DNA of 64,000 bases from Bacteroidales bacterium UBA5536 (GCA_002426795.1 DINQ01000011.1:246625-310624), one strand, 5' to 3'; counted from the stretch's first letter, positions 42,567 through 52,011 are shown. Translations and numbers: made by a program. The notes: generated from the sequence alone by a model not told the origin.

Positions 42567-42692
42567 GCGAGGTACTTTTGGGCAAAGTTAACCCCAAATC
42601 GGAGATAAACCAACAAGAATCACTGGTATAAAAAACCTGTCTCACTGTTAAAATACCAATAAACTATATTGAAAATAACTGGATGTGAATAC

Positions 42693-43442
42693 CTATTGAG
42701 CCGGTTCGTCAATAATCAAACCTTTTTCAGTCATGGCATTCCAGGCTTTTTCGGCTGCAAGTTGTTCTGCCCCTTTGATGGAAAAATCTTTGGCTTCTCC
42801 ATAAGTCGTATTGTCGACGACCAGGCGCACATTGTACATTTTGTTGTAGCCTTCGCCAGTTTCGCCCAACATTTCGAAATCGAGCTGACATTTTTCCTTT
42901 TGGGCCCACTCAATCATCTTGCTTTTAAAGTTCACATCGGTTTTTTCAAGCGATTCGAGATCGATATGAAGTTCGACGATGCGTGAAATAATGATGCGGC
43001 GTGTAAAAACAAATCCCTTATCGAGGTATAAGGCACCAAGGAATGCCTCAAACGCATCGCCATTCACCGAGCGGTAAACGGCTTTATTGTCTTTTGAGTA
43101 ATTTATAAGCTGATCGAGTCCGAGTTTTTGTGCCAGTTTGTTCAACGAAGCCCTACTCACAATACGAGCACGCATCTCGGTGAGAAAACCTTCGTTTTTG
43201 TATGGAAATTTCTTGAACAAATAATCAGCAATGGCTGCACTAAGGATGGCATCACCCAGAAACTCCAGCCGTTCGTTGCTAAGTTTATACCCGTTGAGGG
43301 TCTCGTTTGCTGCCGACTTGTGTTTGAATGCCAGCTGATACAAAAAAATATTTCCGGGATAGAACCCGAAAATATTTTTAATAGATTGAGAAAGTTCTTT
43401 GTCAGCAGAAAAGAGTGCTTTTACGCTGTCTTTAAGTATCAA
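42693..43442 (-). CDS. rnc: Ribonuclease III
   Basis: A 249-aa double-strand-specific endoribonuclease that processes rRNA precursors and structured RNAs. The catalytic signature NERLEFLGDAILSAAIADYLF is at about 57-77, the second acidic pair is in GDAFEAFLGALYLDKGF near 128-144, and a double-strand RNA-binding domain occupies about 175-245 (NVRLVVDNTTYGEAKDFSIKGAEQLAAEKAW). Normal length plus a slightly longer N-terminus. It starts 12 bp after the fabF stop, in the acpP - fabF - rnc order. Confidence 0.95.
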   Translation of the reverse strand: MILKDSVKALFSADKELSQSIKNIFGFYPGNIFLYQLAFKHKSAANETLNGYKLSNERLEFLGDAILSAAIADYLFKKFPYKNEGFLTEMRARIVSRASLNKLAQKLGLDQLINYSKDNKAVYRSVNGDAFEAFLGALYLDKGFVFTRRIIISRIVELHIDLESLEKTDVNFKSKMIEWAQKEKCQLDFEMLGETGEGYNKMYNVRLVVDNTTYGEAKDFSIKGAEQLAAEKAWNAMTEKGLIIDEPAQ

Positions 43443-43454
43443 ACCGCTTAAATT

Positions 43455-44708
43455 TTACTGAACAAATTTCTTGAGAATAATGGAAGCATTGTGGCCTCCA
43501 AAGCCAAAAGTATTTGTCAGGGCTGCCCTGATTTCTCTTTCGCGTGCTTTACCAAAGGTGAAATCGAGCTTGTTGTCGATCTCCGGATCATCGGTAAAAT
43601 GGTTGATGGTTGGCGGTACGATATCGTGTTTCACGGCCAACAAGGTAGCAATTGCCTCAACTACGCCGGCACCACCCAACAGGTGACCTGTCATCGATTT
43701 GGTTGAGTTGATGCTCAACTTGTAGGCATGATCGCCAAAAAGTTTAACAATTGCTTTAGGTTCAGCAATATCTCCAAGCGGTGTTGAAGTACCATGTGTA
43801 TTAACATGGTCGATATCCTCAGGTTTTAAACCGGCATCTTCCAGTGCACGTTTCATGCTCAGGTATGCGCCGAAGCCCTCAGGATGTGGGGAAGTCATAT
43901 GGTTTGCATCGGCTGACAATCCACCACCGACCATTTCGCCGTAGATTTTGGCGCCACGCTTTACAGCGTGTTCCATTTCTTCGAGGACGAAACCGCCGCC
44001 GCCTTCGCCTATGACAAAACCATCGCGGTCTTTATCAAAGGGGCGTGACCCGGTTTTTGGATCATCATTGCGTGTCGAAATCGCGTGCATGGCATTAAAA
44101 CCACCTACACCAGCTTCATTTACAGGCGCTTCCGAGCCTCCCGCTACAATCGCTACGGCTTTTCCGAGGCGGACATAGTTGAAAGCATCGATGAGTGAAT
44201 TGGCTGAAGAGGCACAAGCTGATACGGTAGCAAAATTCGGCCCGCGAAATCCATATTTGATAGAAATATGACCAGCTGCAATGTCAGCGATCATCTTGGG
44301 AATGAAGAAAGGATTGAACCTGGGTGTCCCGTCTCCGGTTGCAAACCCACTAACCTCTTCAATAAAAGTCATAAGCCCGCCAATGCCTGACGACCAGATT
44401 ACACCAACTTCATCCAGGTCTGTATTTTCAGCATTCAAACCTGAATCAGCAACGGCTTCATCGGCTGCAATAAGGCCAAACTGCGCAAACAGGTCATATT
44501 TGCGCACATCTTTCCGGTCAAAATAGTCCTTCGGATCATAGCCCTTTACCTCGCAGGCAAAGCGGGTCTTAAATTTGGAGGTATCAAAGCGGGTAATATC
44601 GGCTGCACCATTATCGCCCCTCTTCAATGCTTCCCAATAAGCTGGAACAGTATTTCCGATCGGTGTAATGGCACCTAAACCTGTTACTACTACTCGTTTT
44701 AGCTCCAT
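43455..44708 (-). CDS. fabF: 3-oxoacyl-[acyl-carrier-protein] synthase II
   Basis: A 417-aa condensing enzyme that elongates acyl-ACP with malonyl-ACP in fatty acid synthesis. Thiolase-fold triad visible: Cys in VSACASSANSLIDAF (near 165), His in NTHGTSTPLGD (near 305) and His in KSMTGHLLGGAG (near 342). Normal length. 11 bp downstream of acpP; both and rnc form one leftward unit. Confidence 0.96.
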   Translation of the reverse strand: MELKRVVVTGLGAITPIGNTVPAYWEALKRGDNGAADITRFDTSKFKTRFACEVKGYDPKDYFDRKDVRKYDLFAQFGLIAADEAVADSGLNAENTDLDEVGVIWSSGIGGLMTFIEEVSGFATGDGTPRFNPFFIPKMIADIAAGHISIKYGFRGPNFATVSACASSANSLIDAFNYVRLGKAVAIVAGGSEAPVNEAGVGGFNAMHAISTRNDDPKTGSRPFDKDRDGFVIGEGGGGFVLEEMEHAVKRGAKIYGEMVGGGLSADANHMTSPHPEGFGAYLSMKRALEDAGLKPEDIDHVNTHGTSTPLGDIAEPKAIVKLFGDHAYKLSINSTKSMTGHLLGGAGVVEAIATLLAVKHDIVPPTINHFTDDPEIDNKLDFTFGKAREREIRAALTNTFGFGGHNASIILKKFVQ

Positions 44709-44719
44709 AAAAAAATGCT

Positions 44720-44956
44720 TTAGGCTTTGTTTTCTTCAATGTATTTGACAGCATCGCCAACAGTACCGATCTTTTCTGCCTGATCGTCCGGAATAGCAAT
44801 ATTGAATTCTTTTTCGAATTCCATGATCAATTCTACAGTGTCGAGTGAATCAGCACCCAAATCATTGGTGAAGCTAGCTTCATTAGTAACCTCTGAAGCT
44901 TCTACGCCCAATTTGTCAACGATAATTCCAACTACTTTTTCTCTTATTTCTGACAT
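44720..44956 (-). CDS. acpP: Acyl carrier protein
   Basis: A 78-aa acidic four-helix protein that carries acyl chains on 4'-phosphopantetheine. The attachment Ser37 is in NDLGADSLDTVELIMEFE. Full length, highly typical. Lead gene of acpP - fabF - rnc. A near-consensus -7 (TTACTTTG, minus strand) lies about 30 bp upstream. Confidence 0.98.
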   Translation of the reverse strand: MSEIREKVVGIIVDKLGVEASEVTNEASFTNDLGADSLDTVELIMEFEKEFNIAIPDDQAEKIGTVGDAVKYIEENKA

Positions 44957-45275
44957 AACTTTAATGTTTTTTTAGTTAAACAGGGTGCAAAGTAAGTTAT
45001 TAAATGAAAAAAAAACAACAAAATTCTTTATATTTTTGATTTACAGACAGTAATATTTAGTTGAGTCACTATTAAACCTGCAAAAGACAGTATAGTTGAT
45101 GTCTAATTATCTTCTGTTTTGATAAAAAAGACATACTCATGCATGATCGGTTAAAGTAATGTCTTTAAGCAATACTGCTGGTTGTGGTATGCCTCGCGGT
45201 GAGGCGCTGCACGAAAAATTGTATTTTTACCGTTGCTGACATGCCTGTTTACTTAAAAAGAAAAATCAAATTTTT
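44957..45275. other. 319-bp divergent intergenic region acpP/polA
   Basis: AT-rich. Holds the acpP promoter side, an exact plus-strand TATTTTTG (45031-45038), a small hairpin GCCTC-GCGGT-GAGGC (45191-45205) and a near-consensus TATTTTTA (45222-45229) before polA. No gene or recognised RNA is seen. Confidence 0.6.
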
Positions 45276-48053
45276 ATGAGCAATAACCAACCCAAACTGT
45301 TCTTACTCGACGCAATGGCACTGATTTACAGGGCTTTTTTTGCACTAAACAAAAATCCACGTATCAACTCAAAAGGTCTCAACACCTCTGCGATTCTGGG
45401 ATTTGCCAACACTTTGTACGAAGTGCTTAAAAACGAGAAACCAGACTATATCGGTGTTGCTTTTGATAGCATTGGCCCCACTCAGCGTCACATTGACTTC
45501 ACAGACTACAAAGCCAACCGCGAAAAAATGCCCGACGACCTGGCTGCGTCCATTCCGCATATTATCGAACTGATTAAGGCCTTTAATATCCCTATCCTGA
45601 TGGTTGAAGGTTATGAAGCCGATGATGTGATTGGAACACTTGCGAAAAAGGCAGAAAAGGAAGGCTTCCTGACCTATATGATGACACCCGATAAAGACTT
45701 TGGTCAGCTGGTTTCTGACAACATTTACATGTACAAGCCTGCACGTGCAGGTGAAAAGGCGGTCATCTGGGGTCCTGCTGAAGTTTGCGAACGTTATGGT
45801 ATTGAACAGCCGGAGCAGTTGATTGATATTCTGGGATTATGGGGAGATGCTTCAGACAATATCCCCGGAATACCCGGTGTAGGCGAAAAAACCGCTGCCA
45901 AACTGATCGCTGAATTTGGTTCTATTGAGCAACTAATCTCCAATACCGACAAGCTCAAGGGCAAGCTCAAAGAAAATGTTGAGCAATTTGCCGGTCAGGG
46001 TCTGCAATCGAAACAATTGGCTACCATCATCACCGAAGTGCCGATTGAGTTTGAACCAAATGCCCTGAAGCTGGAGGCACCTGATATGCAAAAATTGCAG
46101 GAGCTTTTCGATCTTTTTGAGTTCAGAACCTTCGCCCGCCGTATGATGGACGACGCCCGCAAGCAAGTTGACAATGAGGTGCAAAACGACCTTTTCAGCG
46201 CGCTGGATGAGGAAGATGTAGCGACTTTTACTTCAGACAAAAAAGATATTTCTTCGACCAAGCACCAATATAAACTCGTTGATAATCAAAAAGATATTGA
46301 AGAGCTTGCTGATTTATTGGGAAAACAAAAATCCTTCTGCTTCGACACGGAAACTACAGCCATCGACGCGCATACAGCTGAGTTGGTGGGTATTTCGTTT
46401 GCGATCGAAAGTCACAAGGCTTGGTACATCCCGCTTCCAGAAAACTACCAGCAATGCCTCGATCGTTTGGCGCCACTGAAAGCTGTTCTGGAAGATGAAT
46501 CCATCGAAAAAACAGGTCAGAATCTCAAATATGATATTTCTGTTTTACGCTGGTATGATATCGAAGTAAAAGGGCCTTTGTTCGACACCATGATTGCGCA
46601 TTACCTGATTGAACCCGATCAACGACACAACATGGATTTTCTGGCAGATACTTACCTGAATTACAAAACAGTACCAATCGAAGAGCTGATTGGTAAAAAG
46701 GGAAAAAATCAGGGTTCGATGCGCGATGTGGCTTTCGACGAAATCAAGGAATATGCTGCTGAGGATGCCGACATCACACTTCAACTGCGACAAAAACTCG
46801 AACCAGAACTTGAAAAACAAGGGGCCAGAAAACTATTTGAAGACATAGAAATGCCGTTGGTACGCGTGCTTGCATCAATGGAAGCCGAAGGCGTACGAAT
46901 CGATATTGACAGCCTGAAGGTAATTGGCGACACCATGGCCAGAGAAATTGATGACCTTGAACAAGAGATTTATGCACAAGCCGGCACACAATTCAATATC
47001 GGATCACCAAAACAGCTGGGCGAAATTTTATTCGATAAAATGGAGCTGGTGAGCAAAGCCAAAAAAACCAAAACCGGTCAGTATTCTACTAGTGAAGATG
47101 TTTTGTCGAAACTCCTGCATGTGCATCCCATCATTCAAAATATACTTGACTATCGGTCGCTCACCAAACTAAAATCGACCTATGTCGATAGTTTGCCAAC
47201 ACTGGTCAATCCACGTGACGGACGCATTCACACCTCCTACAACCAGGCGGTTGCAGCCACCGGTCGCCTCAGTTCGAACAATCCAAACCTGCAAAACATC
47301 CCAATCAGAACAGACCGAGGGCGTGAAATCAGGAAAGCCTTCGTGCCCCGCAACAAGGATTATATTTTGCTGGCTGCCGATTATTCCCAGATCGAACTCC
47401 GGATTATCGCACACCTGAGTGGCGATAAAGGCATGATTGAGGCTTTTAATGCAGGCCTTGACATCCATACTGCCACCGCCGCAAAGGTTTATGGCGTGCC
47501 TCTTGAAGAGGTTGACCGTGATATGCGCCGTAATGCCAAAACGGTGAATTTTGGCATTATCTATGGCATTTCAGCCTTTGGACTCTCGGAGCGGCTGGGC
47601 ATTCCTAGAGGTGAAGCCGCCGATATCATCAAGAGCTATTTCAGGGAATATCCTGGCATCAAAAACTACATGAACGAGCAAATTGAGTTCGCCAGAAAAC
47701 ACGGCTATGTTGAAACCATGCTGGGCCGCAGACGCATGTTGCGCGACATCAATGTATCGAACAGTGTTGTGCGAGGTTTTGCAGAGCGAAACGCCATCAA
47801 TGCACCTATTCAGGGCAGTTCAGCCGATATGATCAAGATTGCCATGATCAGGATACAACAGGAAATGCAACAACGAAAAATGCTATCTAAGATGATCCTT
47901 CAGGTGCATGACGAATTGGTGTTTGATGCCCACCTCGATGAGTTGAACACCCTCAAACCACTGGTTGAAAAACACATGAAAGAAGCTTTACTCTTATCAG
48001 TGCCCGTTTTGGTGGAGATGAATACCGGTAGCAACTGGTTGGAGGCGCATTAA
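45276..48053 (+). CDS. polA: DNA polymerase I
   Basis: A 925-aa repair and Okazaki-processing polymerase with all three activities apparently intact. Residues ~1-290 are the 5'-3' nuclease (LLDAMALIYRAFFAL, GYEADDVIGTLA, DNIPGIPGVGEKTA). The 3'-5' proofreading domain (~330-510) keeps its metal ligands (CFDTETTAID, GQNLKYDISVL, YAAEDADITL). The polymerase part ends with motif A AADYSQIELRI, motif B RRNAKTVNFGIIYG and motif C QVHDELVFD. Convergent with cysS (13 bp between stops). Confidence 0.97.
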   Translation: MSNNQPKLFLLDAMALIYRAFFALNKNPRINSKGLNTSAILGFANTLYEVLKNEKPDYIGVAFDSIGPTQRHIDFTDYKANREKMPDDLAASIPHIIELIKAFNIPILMVEGYEADDVIGTLAKKAEKEGFLTYMMTPDKDFGQLVSDNIYMYKPARAGEKAVIWGPAEVCERYGIEQPEQLIDILGLWGDASDNIPGIPGVGEKTAAKLIAEFGSIEQLISNTDKLKGKLKENVEQFAGQGLQSKQLATIITEVPIEFEPNALKLEAPDMQKLQELFDLFEFRTFARRMMDDARKQVDNEVQNDLFSALDEEDVATFTSDKKDISSTKHQYKLVDNQKDIEELADLLGKQKSFCFDTETTAIDAHTAELVGISFAIESHKAWYIPLPENYQQCLDRLAPLKAVLEDESIEKTGQNLKYDISVLRWYDIEVKGPLFDTMIAHYLIEPDQRHNMDFLADTYLNYKTVPIEELIGKKGKNQGSMRDVAFDEIKEYAAEDADITLQLRQKLEPELEKQGARKLFEDIEMPLVRVLASMEAEGVRIDIDSLKVIGDTMAREIDDLEQEIYAQAGTQFNIGSPKQLGEILFDKMELVSKAKKTKTGQYSTSEDVLSKLLHVHPIIQNILDYRSLTKLKSTYVDSLPTLVNPRDGRIHTSYNQAVAATGRLSSNNPNLQNIPIRTDRGREIRKAFVPRNKDYILLAADYSQIELRIIAHLSGDKGMIEAFNAGLDIHTATAAKVYGVPLEEVDRDMRRNAKTVNFGIIYGISAFGLSERLGIPRGEAADIIKSYFREYPGIKNYMNEQIEFARKHGYVETMLGRRRMLRDINVSNSVVRGFAERNAINAPIQGSSADMIKIAMIRIQQEMQQRKMLSKMILQVHDELVFDAHLDELNTLKPLVEKHMKEALLLSVPVLVEMNTGSNWLEAH

Positions 48054-48066
48054 TCAATATACCAAA

Positions 48067-49551
48067 TTACTTCTGCTCCCAGCTTGTCCCTTCCTTGCCG
48101 TCTTTTAATACAATACCCAATGCGCCCAGCTGATCCCGGATCACATCGCTGGTGGCATAGTCTTTCCGGGCACGGGCTTCCTGCCTGAGCTGGATGATGG
48201 TTTGCATCAGTCCATCCAGAATATCATTTTCTGCACCGCTTTCTTCCGAAACCAAACCAAGTACTTCGAACACAAAAATCCGGAAAAGCTCCTTGATTTG
48301 ATCCAGCTCTTGCTGATTAAGCGAACTATGTCCGTCCTGAACCGAATTGATCAGCCGCACGGCATCAAACAGTTGTGCAATCACCATGGGGCTGTTGAAA
48401 TCGTCGTTCATGGCATCAAAGCAGCTTTGCATCATCTTTGCAACACCCTGTTCCTGCGCATCTTTTTTTGCCGTCAGTTTCGACAGGGTTTCTGCTGCTG
48501 TAAGGAGTTTTTTCAATCCTTTTTCGGCAGCCTGAAGTGCCTCGTTCGAAAAATCGAGGGTGCTGCGGTATTGTGCCTGCAGAATGAAAAAACGGATGGT
48601 CATCGGGCTGTAGGCTTTCTCAAGCAATGGATGATTACCAGAGAAAAGATCCATCAGCGACATGGCATTACCCAGCGATTTACCCATTTTTTGCCCGTTG
48701 ATCGTAATCATATTGTTGTGCATCCAATAACGCACCGGTGCTTTGCCATTGGCAATGGTCGATTGCGCAATTTCAGATTCATGGTGCGGGAAGAGCAAGT
48801 CCATGCCGCCTCCATGAATGTCGAACTGATCGCCCAGGTATTTGCAACCCATGGCCGAGCATTCCATGTGCCAGCCCGGAAATCCATTGCCCCAGGGTGA
48901 AGGCCAGCGCATGATGTGTGCCGGTTCGGCATTTTTCCAAATCGCAAAATCAAAAGGGTTGCGTTTGCTGCTCTGACCGGCCAGTTCGCGGGTATTGCTG
49001 ATCAGGTCTTCAATTTTTCGTCCCGAAAGCACGCCGTAGTCATGCTCGCGGTTGTATTTCTCCACATCGAAATAAACCGAACCTTCCGCTTCGTAAGCAA
49101 AACCTTTGTCCAGAATTTGCTTCACCATCTCGATCTGCTCGATTATGTGACCGGAGGCATGTGGTTCGATGGAAGGGCGTTTTACGTTCAGCTTGTCCAT
49201 CATCTGGTGAAACTGCACGGTATAAAACTGCACCACTTCCATTGGTTCGAGCGCTTCAACACGTGCTTTTTTGGCAATCTTGTCCTCGCCTTCGTCTGCG
49301 TCATTTTCCAGATGTCCAACATCAGTAATGTTACGCACATAACGCACCTTGTAACCCAACAATGTCAGATACCGAAAAACCAAATCAAACGTAACAAATG
49401 GCCGGGCATGACCTAAGTGCGTATCACCATAAACAGTAGGACCACACACATACATACCGATGTGTGGCGCTTTCAATGGTACAAAGGTTTCTTTTTTGCG
49501 GGTAAGGCTATTATAAATCAGAAGCTTCTGCTCTTGGAATGATGGATTCAT
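48067..49551 (-). CDS. cysS: Cysteinyl-tRNA synthetase
   Basis: A 494-aa class I synthetase. The HIGH-type signature appears as TVYGDTHLGHARPFV with CGPTVYG just before (zinc Cys), the second zinc ligands in WHMECSAMG and HGGGMDLLFPHHESE, and the KMSKS-type motif as KMGKSLGN near 285. The helical C-terminal domain is complete. Charges tRNA-Cys. Divergent from the threonine dehydrogenase gene, convergent with polA. Confidence 0.96.
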   Translation of the reverse strand: MNPSFQEQKLLIYNSLTRKKETFVPLKAPHIGMYVCGPTVYGDTHLGHARPFVTFDLVFRYLTLLGYKVRYVRNITDVGHLENDADEGEDKIAKKARVEALEPMEVVQFYTVQFHQMMDKLNVKRPSIEPHASGHIIEQIEMVKQILDKGFAYEAEGSVYFDVEKYNREHDYGVLSGRKIEDLISNTRELAGQSSKRNPFDFAIWKNAEPAHIMRWPSPWGNGFPGWHMECSAMGCKYLGDQFDIHGGGMDLLFPHHESEIAQSTIANGKAPVRYWMHNNMITINGQKMGKSLGNAMSLMDLFSGNHPLLEKAYSPMTIRFFILQAQYRSTLDFSNEALQAAEKGLKKLLTAAETLSKLTAKKDAQEQGVAKMMQSCFDAMNDDFNSPMVIAQLFDAVRLINSVQDGHSSLNQQELDQIKELFRIFVFEVLGLVSEESGAENDILDGLMQTIIQLRQEARARKDYATSDVIRDQLGALGIVLKDGKEGTSWEQK

Positions 49552-49634
49552 GTTTTAAAAGGCTGAAAAACACTGCAAAGAAACAAAATTTAACGCTTAA
49601 AACGGCATTTCGAGGGGCAAAAGCAGAAAACCCA

Positions 49635-49642
49635 TACATTTG
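49635..49642 (+). promoter_or_regulatory. -7 promoter element TACATTTG before the threonine dehydrogenase gene
   Basis: Exact TAnnTTTG match 34 bp before ATG 49677. It shows that the longer open frame starting at 49539 is not the real gene. Confidence 0.55.
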
Positions 49643-49676
49643 TAAAATAATTGTTAATTTAATAACACAAAACCAT

Positions 49677-50624
49677 ATGGAACGAATTTTAGTGATTGGA
49701 TGTTCGGGTCAGATTGGCTCGGAACTGACGCTTGCCCTGCGCAAAATTTATGGCGACGAAAACGTATTTGCCACGGATATCAAACAAGCCCCAGCCGACA
49801 TTCTCGATTCGGGTCCATTCCATATACTGGATGTTTTAGATTACAACAACCTTTTGCATTTTGTGGTGCGTTTTAAAATTACGCAAGTCTATAACCTGGC
49901 AGCAGTGCTCTCGGGCAATGCTGAAAAAATCCCACAACAAGCCTGGGAAATCAATATGAAAGCCCTGATGAACACCCTTGAACTGGGTCGTGATTCAGAT
50001 GCAAAAAAATTGTTTTGGCCAAGTTCTATAGCCGTTTTTGGCCCAACAACGCCACGGTTCAGCACACCACAACTTACTGTAATGGAGCCAAATACAGTTT
50101 ACGGAATCAGTAAATTGGCTGGTGAACGCTGGGGCGAATATTACTTTCGTCGATATGGCGTCGATTTCAGAAGCCTCCGCTATCCTGGCCTGATCAGCTA
50201 CAAAACCGAAGCTGGTGGTGGCACAACTGATTATGCTGTTGAAATATATTATGAGGCTATTCGCAACAAACAGTACAAATGTTTTTTGAGCGAAGACACC
50301 GCCTTGCCCATGATGTTTATGGATGATGCCATTCAGGCTACGATAAAATTAATGGAGACAGACGCCTCCAAACTTTCACTCCGCTCGTCGTACAATGTGG
50401 GTGGCATGAGCTTCACCCCGAAAGAGGTGGCTGCGGCCATTCAGAAACACATTCCTGATTTCCAGATTAGCTATGAACCTGATTTCCGACAGGCCATAGC
50501 CGATTCGTGGCCAGCCAGCATCGACGACAGTGTTGCCCGCAATGACTGGGGACTAAAAGACAAATTTGACCTCAGCAGCATGACCAAAGTAATGCTGACG
50601 GAAATAGAAAAGAAACTAGCATAG
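49677..50624 (+). CDS. L-threonine 3-dehydrogenase, SDR (epimerase-like) type
   Basis: A 315-aa NAD-dependent extended short-chain dehydrogenase. Rossmann motif GCSGQIGSEL (residues 8-17) and catalytic YGISK (near 142-146). The PGLISYKTEAGGGTTDYAVEIYYEA block near 180 is the hallmark of the SDR-type threonine dehydrogenases that oxidise L-threonine to 2-amino-3-ketobutyrate. The usual partner kbl is not adjacent, but a threonine aldolase gene lies 4.2 kb away beyond the nir cassette. ATG 49677 is chosen over 49539 by the promoter and by the Rossmann start. Confidence 0.88.
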   Translation: MERILVIGCSGQIGSELTLALRKIYGDENVFATDIKQAPADILDSGPFHILDVLDYNNLLHFVVRFKITQVYNLAAVLSGNAEKIPQQAWEINMKALMNTLELGRDSDAKKLFWPSSIAVFGPTTPRFSTPQLTVMEPNTVYGISKLAGERWGEYYFRRYGVDFRSLRYPGLISYKTEAGGGTTDYAVEIYYEAIRNKQYKCFLSEDTALPMMFMDDAIQATIKLMETDASKLSLRSSYNVGGMSFTPKEVAAAIQKHIPDFQISYEPDFRQAIADSWPASIDDSVARNDWGLKDKFDLSSMTKVMLTEIEKKLA

Positions 50625-50679
50625 CATCATTTTTGCAGGGCGTTGACATTCAATACACTCGATGAATATACACCCGTTT

Positions 50680-50705
50680 AAAAATACCTAATATTGGGTA
50701 TTTTT
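50680..50705. promoter_or_regulatory. 9-bp inverted repeat before the ric promoter (putative operator or weak terminator)
   Basis: AAAAATACC (50680-50688) and GGTATTTTT (50697-50705) are perfect inverted repeats around an 8-nt spacer, 20 bp upstream of the ric -33 element. It could be a regulator site for the NO-response operon or, with its T-run, a weak terminator of the preceding gene. Confidence 0.5.
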
Positions 50706-50724
50706 CATTATATTTCGGATATTT

Positions 50725-50756
50725 TTGTCTTTTATTCTTTTATTATAATATCTTTG
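50725..50756 (+). promoter_or_regulatory. Promoter of the ric-nirK operon
   Basis: -33 TTG (50725-50727), 21-nt spacer, -7 TATCTTTG (50749-50756): an exact Bacteroidota promoter. Start near 50763, ~18 nt before the ric ATG at 50781. It also shows the open frame that begins at 50694 is not used. Confidence 0.75.
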
Positions 50757-50780
50757 CAACATCACTTAAAAAAAAGAAAC

Positions 50781-51506
50781 ATGAATCAATTAGAAGAATT
50801 GACCATCGCAGAAATCGTTGCAAAAGATTTCAGAACATCAGATGTGTTTCGTAATCACGGAATTGATTTTTGCTGTGGTGGAAAAATACAGCTCACTCAA
50901 GCAGCTAAACAACATCAGATAGAAGTTTCAAAGTTGGTGGATGAAATAAAATCTATACAAAATAATGAAAACGCACAAACTCATGATTACTACAATTGGC
51001 AAGTCGATTTTCTTGCTGATTACATAGAGCAAGTACATCATCGCTATGTGGCAAAAGAAGTTCCTGTATTACGCTCCTATCTTGCAAAAATTGCTGAGGT
51101 TCATGGAAAAAACCACCCCGAACTTAAGCGTGTCGAAAAACTGTTTGATGCTTCAGCAACAGCCTTGATATCGCACATGCAGAAAGAAGAAAAGGTGCTT
51201 TTCCCACTCATTCGCAAACTTGCTGCAATTAATATGGACACCACTAAAGCTGGAAAATCAGCTTATATTCCGGTTCATAACCCCATTGTTGTGATGATTC
51301 AGGAACACGAAACCGAAGGAAGCAGGTTCAAGGAAATTGCCAGTCTCACACAAAACTATGCTGTTCCCGCAGATGCTTGCAACACCTATATGGTTGCCCT
51401 TTCAAAACTTGAAGCTTTTGAAAAAGACCTCCACTTGCACATTCATCTCGAAAATAATATCTTGTTTCCGAAGGCTGCTGAACTGGAAAAACTATTTTTG
51501 CAATAA
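50781..51506 (+). CDS. ric: Iron-sulfur cluster repair di-iron protein (Ric/YtfE/ScdA)
   Basis: A 241-aa protein that restores iron-sulfur centres damaged by nitric oxide or oxidants. The N-terminal ScdA domain has the paired cysteines in DFCCGG (Cys31, Cys32). The hemerythrin-like domain that follows keeps the histidine and glutamate ligands of the di-iron site (His87, His132 with Glu136, His176, His220/222 with Glu224). First gene of the cassette, directly behind the promoter; rrf2 starts 11 bp later. The CCGG motif marks the Ric subtype linked to NO. Confidence 0.93.
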   Translation: MNQLEELTIAEIVAKDFRTSDVFRNHGIDFCCGGKIQLTQAAKQHQIEVSKLVDEIKSIQNNENAQTHDYYNWQVDFLADYIEQVHHRYVAKEVPVLRSYLAKIAEVHGKNHPELKRVEKLFDASATALISHMQKEEKVLFPLIRKLAAINMDTTKAGKSAYIPVHNPIVVMIQEHETEGSRFKEIASLTQNYAVPADACNTYMVALSKLEAFEKDLHLHIHLENNILFPKAAELEKLFLQ

Positions 51507-51517
51507 ACCTGATACAT

Positions 51518-51958
51518 ATGTTTTCAAAAGCCTGCAAGTACGCTATCAAAGCCATGATTTACCTGTCAAGCCGCTCCGATGAGAACCTGAAAATCGGTCT
51601 TCGCGAAATTGCCGAAGAAATCGATTCACCAGAACCATTTACAGCCAAAATCATGCAGACTCTGACCAAGCAACAGCTCGTAAATTCAACCAAGGGACCC
51701 CATGGAGGTTTTTTCATTGAGGCAGGTGCACCAGAAATAAAACTAATAGAAGTTGTAAAAGCTATTGACGGACTCCAATTTGTTTCTGGTTGCGGTCTGG
51801 GACTTAAAAGATGTTCAGAAACTCATCCCTGTCCCATTCATTTTGAGTACAGTCAAATTCGCGACGCTATGTTAAATCTTCTCGAACAGCAAAGCATTCA
51901 ATCACTTGCAAATGAGCTTCAAGCCGGGAACAGTGTTTTGAAACAGCATCTTGATTAA
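51518..51958 (+). CDS. Rrf2-family transcriptional regulator, NsrR-like
   Basis: A 146-aa winged-helix regulator (MFSKACKYAIKAMIYLSS start; recognition helix region EPFTAKIMQTLTKQQLVNSTKGPHGGF). Three cysteines at 92, 99 and 105 (CGLGLKRCSETHPC) match the Fe-S ligands of NsrR/IscR-type sensors, whose cluster reacts with NO. It lies between ric and nirK, so it most likely controls this operon by sensing NO; that is inference from context. Predicted targets are the inverted repeats before ric and nirK. Confidence 0.88.
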   Translation: MFSKACKYAIKAMIYLSSRSDENLKIGLREIAEEIDSPEPFTAKIMQTLTKQQLVNSTKGPHGGFFIEAGAPEIKLIEVVKAIDGLQFVSGCGLGLKRCSETHPCPIHFEYSQIRDAMLNLLEQQSIQSLANELQAGNSVLKQHLD

Positions 51959-51979
51959 TTTTTTATTTATTAATAGATA

Positions 51980-52008
51980 TTTTGATCTTTTAATCTTTTA
52001 TATCAAAA
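51980..52008. promoter_or_regulatory. Inverted repeat TTTTGAT-N15-ATCAAAA before nirK
   Basis: TTTTGAT (51980-51986) and ATCAAAA (52002-52008) flank 15 nt, ending 4 nt before the nirK ATG. The half-sites resemble those of FNR/CRP proteins, but the spacing (15 rather than 4 nt) does not fit that class. It could be an operator or an RNA hairpin at the start codon. Confidence 0.4.
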
Positions 52009-52011
52009 ACC

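Noticed and set aside
48202..48900. 232-codon plus-strand frame inside cysS
   Set aside because: cysS has all synthetase motifs on the other strand; this frame is a mirror artefact.
50694..50780. Upstream extension of ric (extra 29 codons)
   Set aside because: The exact promoter at 50725-50756 lies inside it, so these bases cannot be translated from the main transcript.
51980..52008. FNR/CRP box before nirK
   Set aside because: Half-sites look right but the spacer is 15 nt instead of the ~4 nt required by that regulator class.
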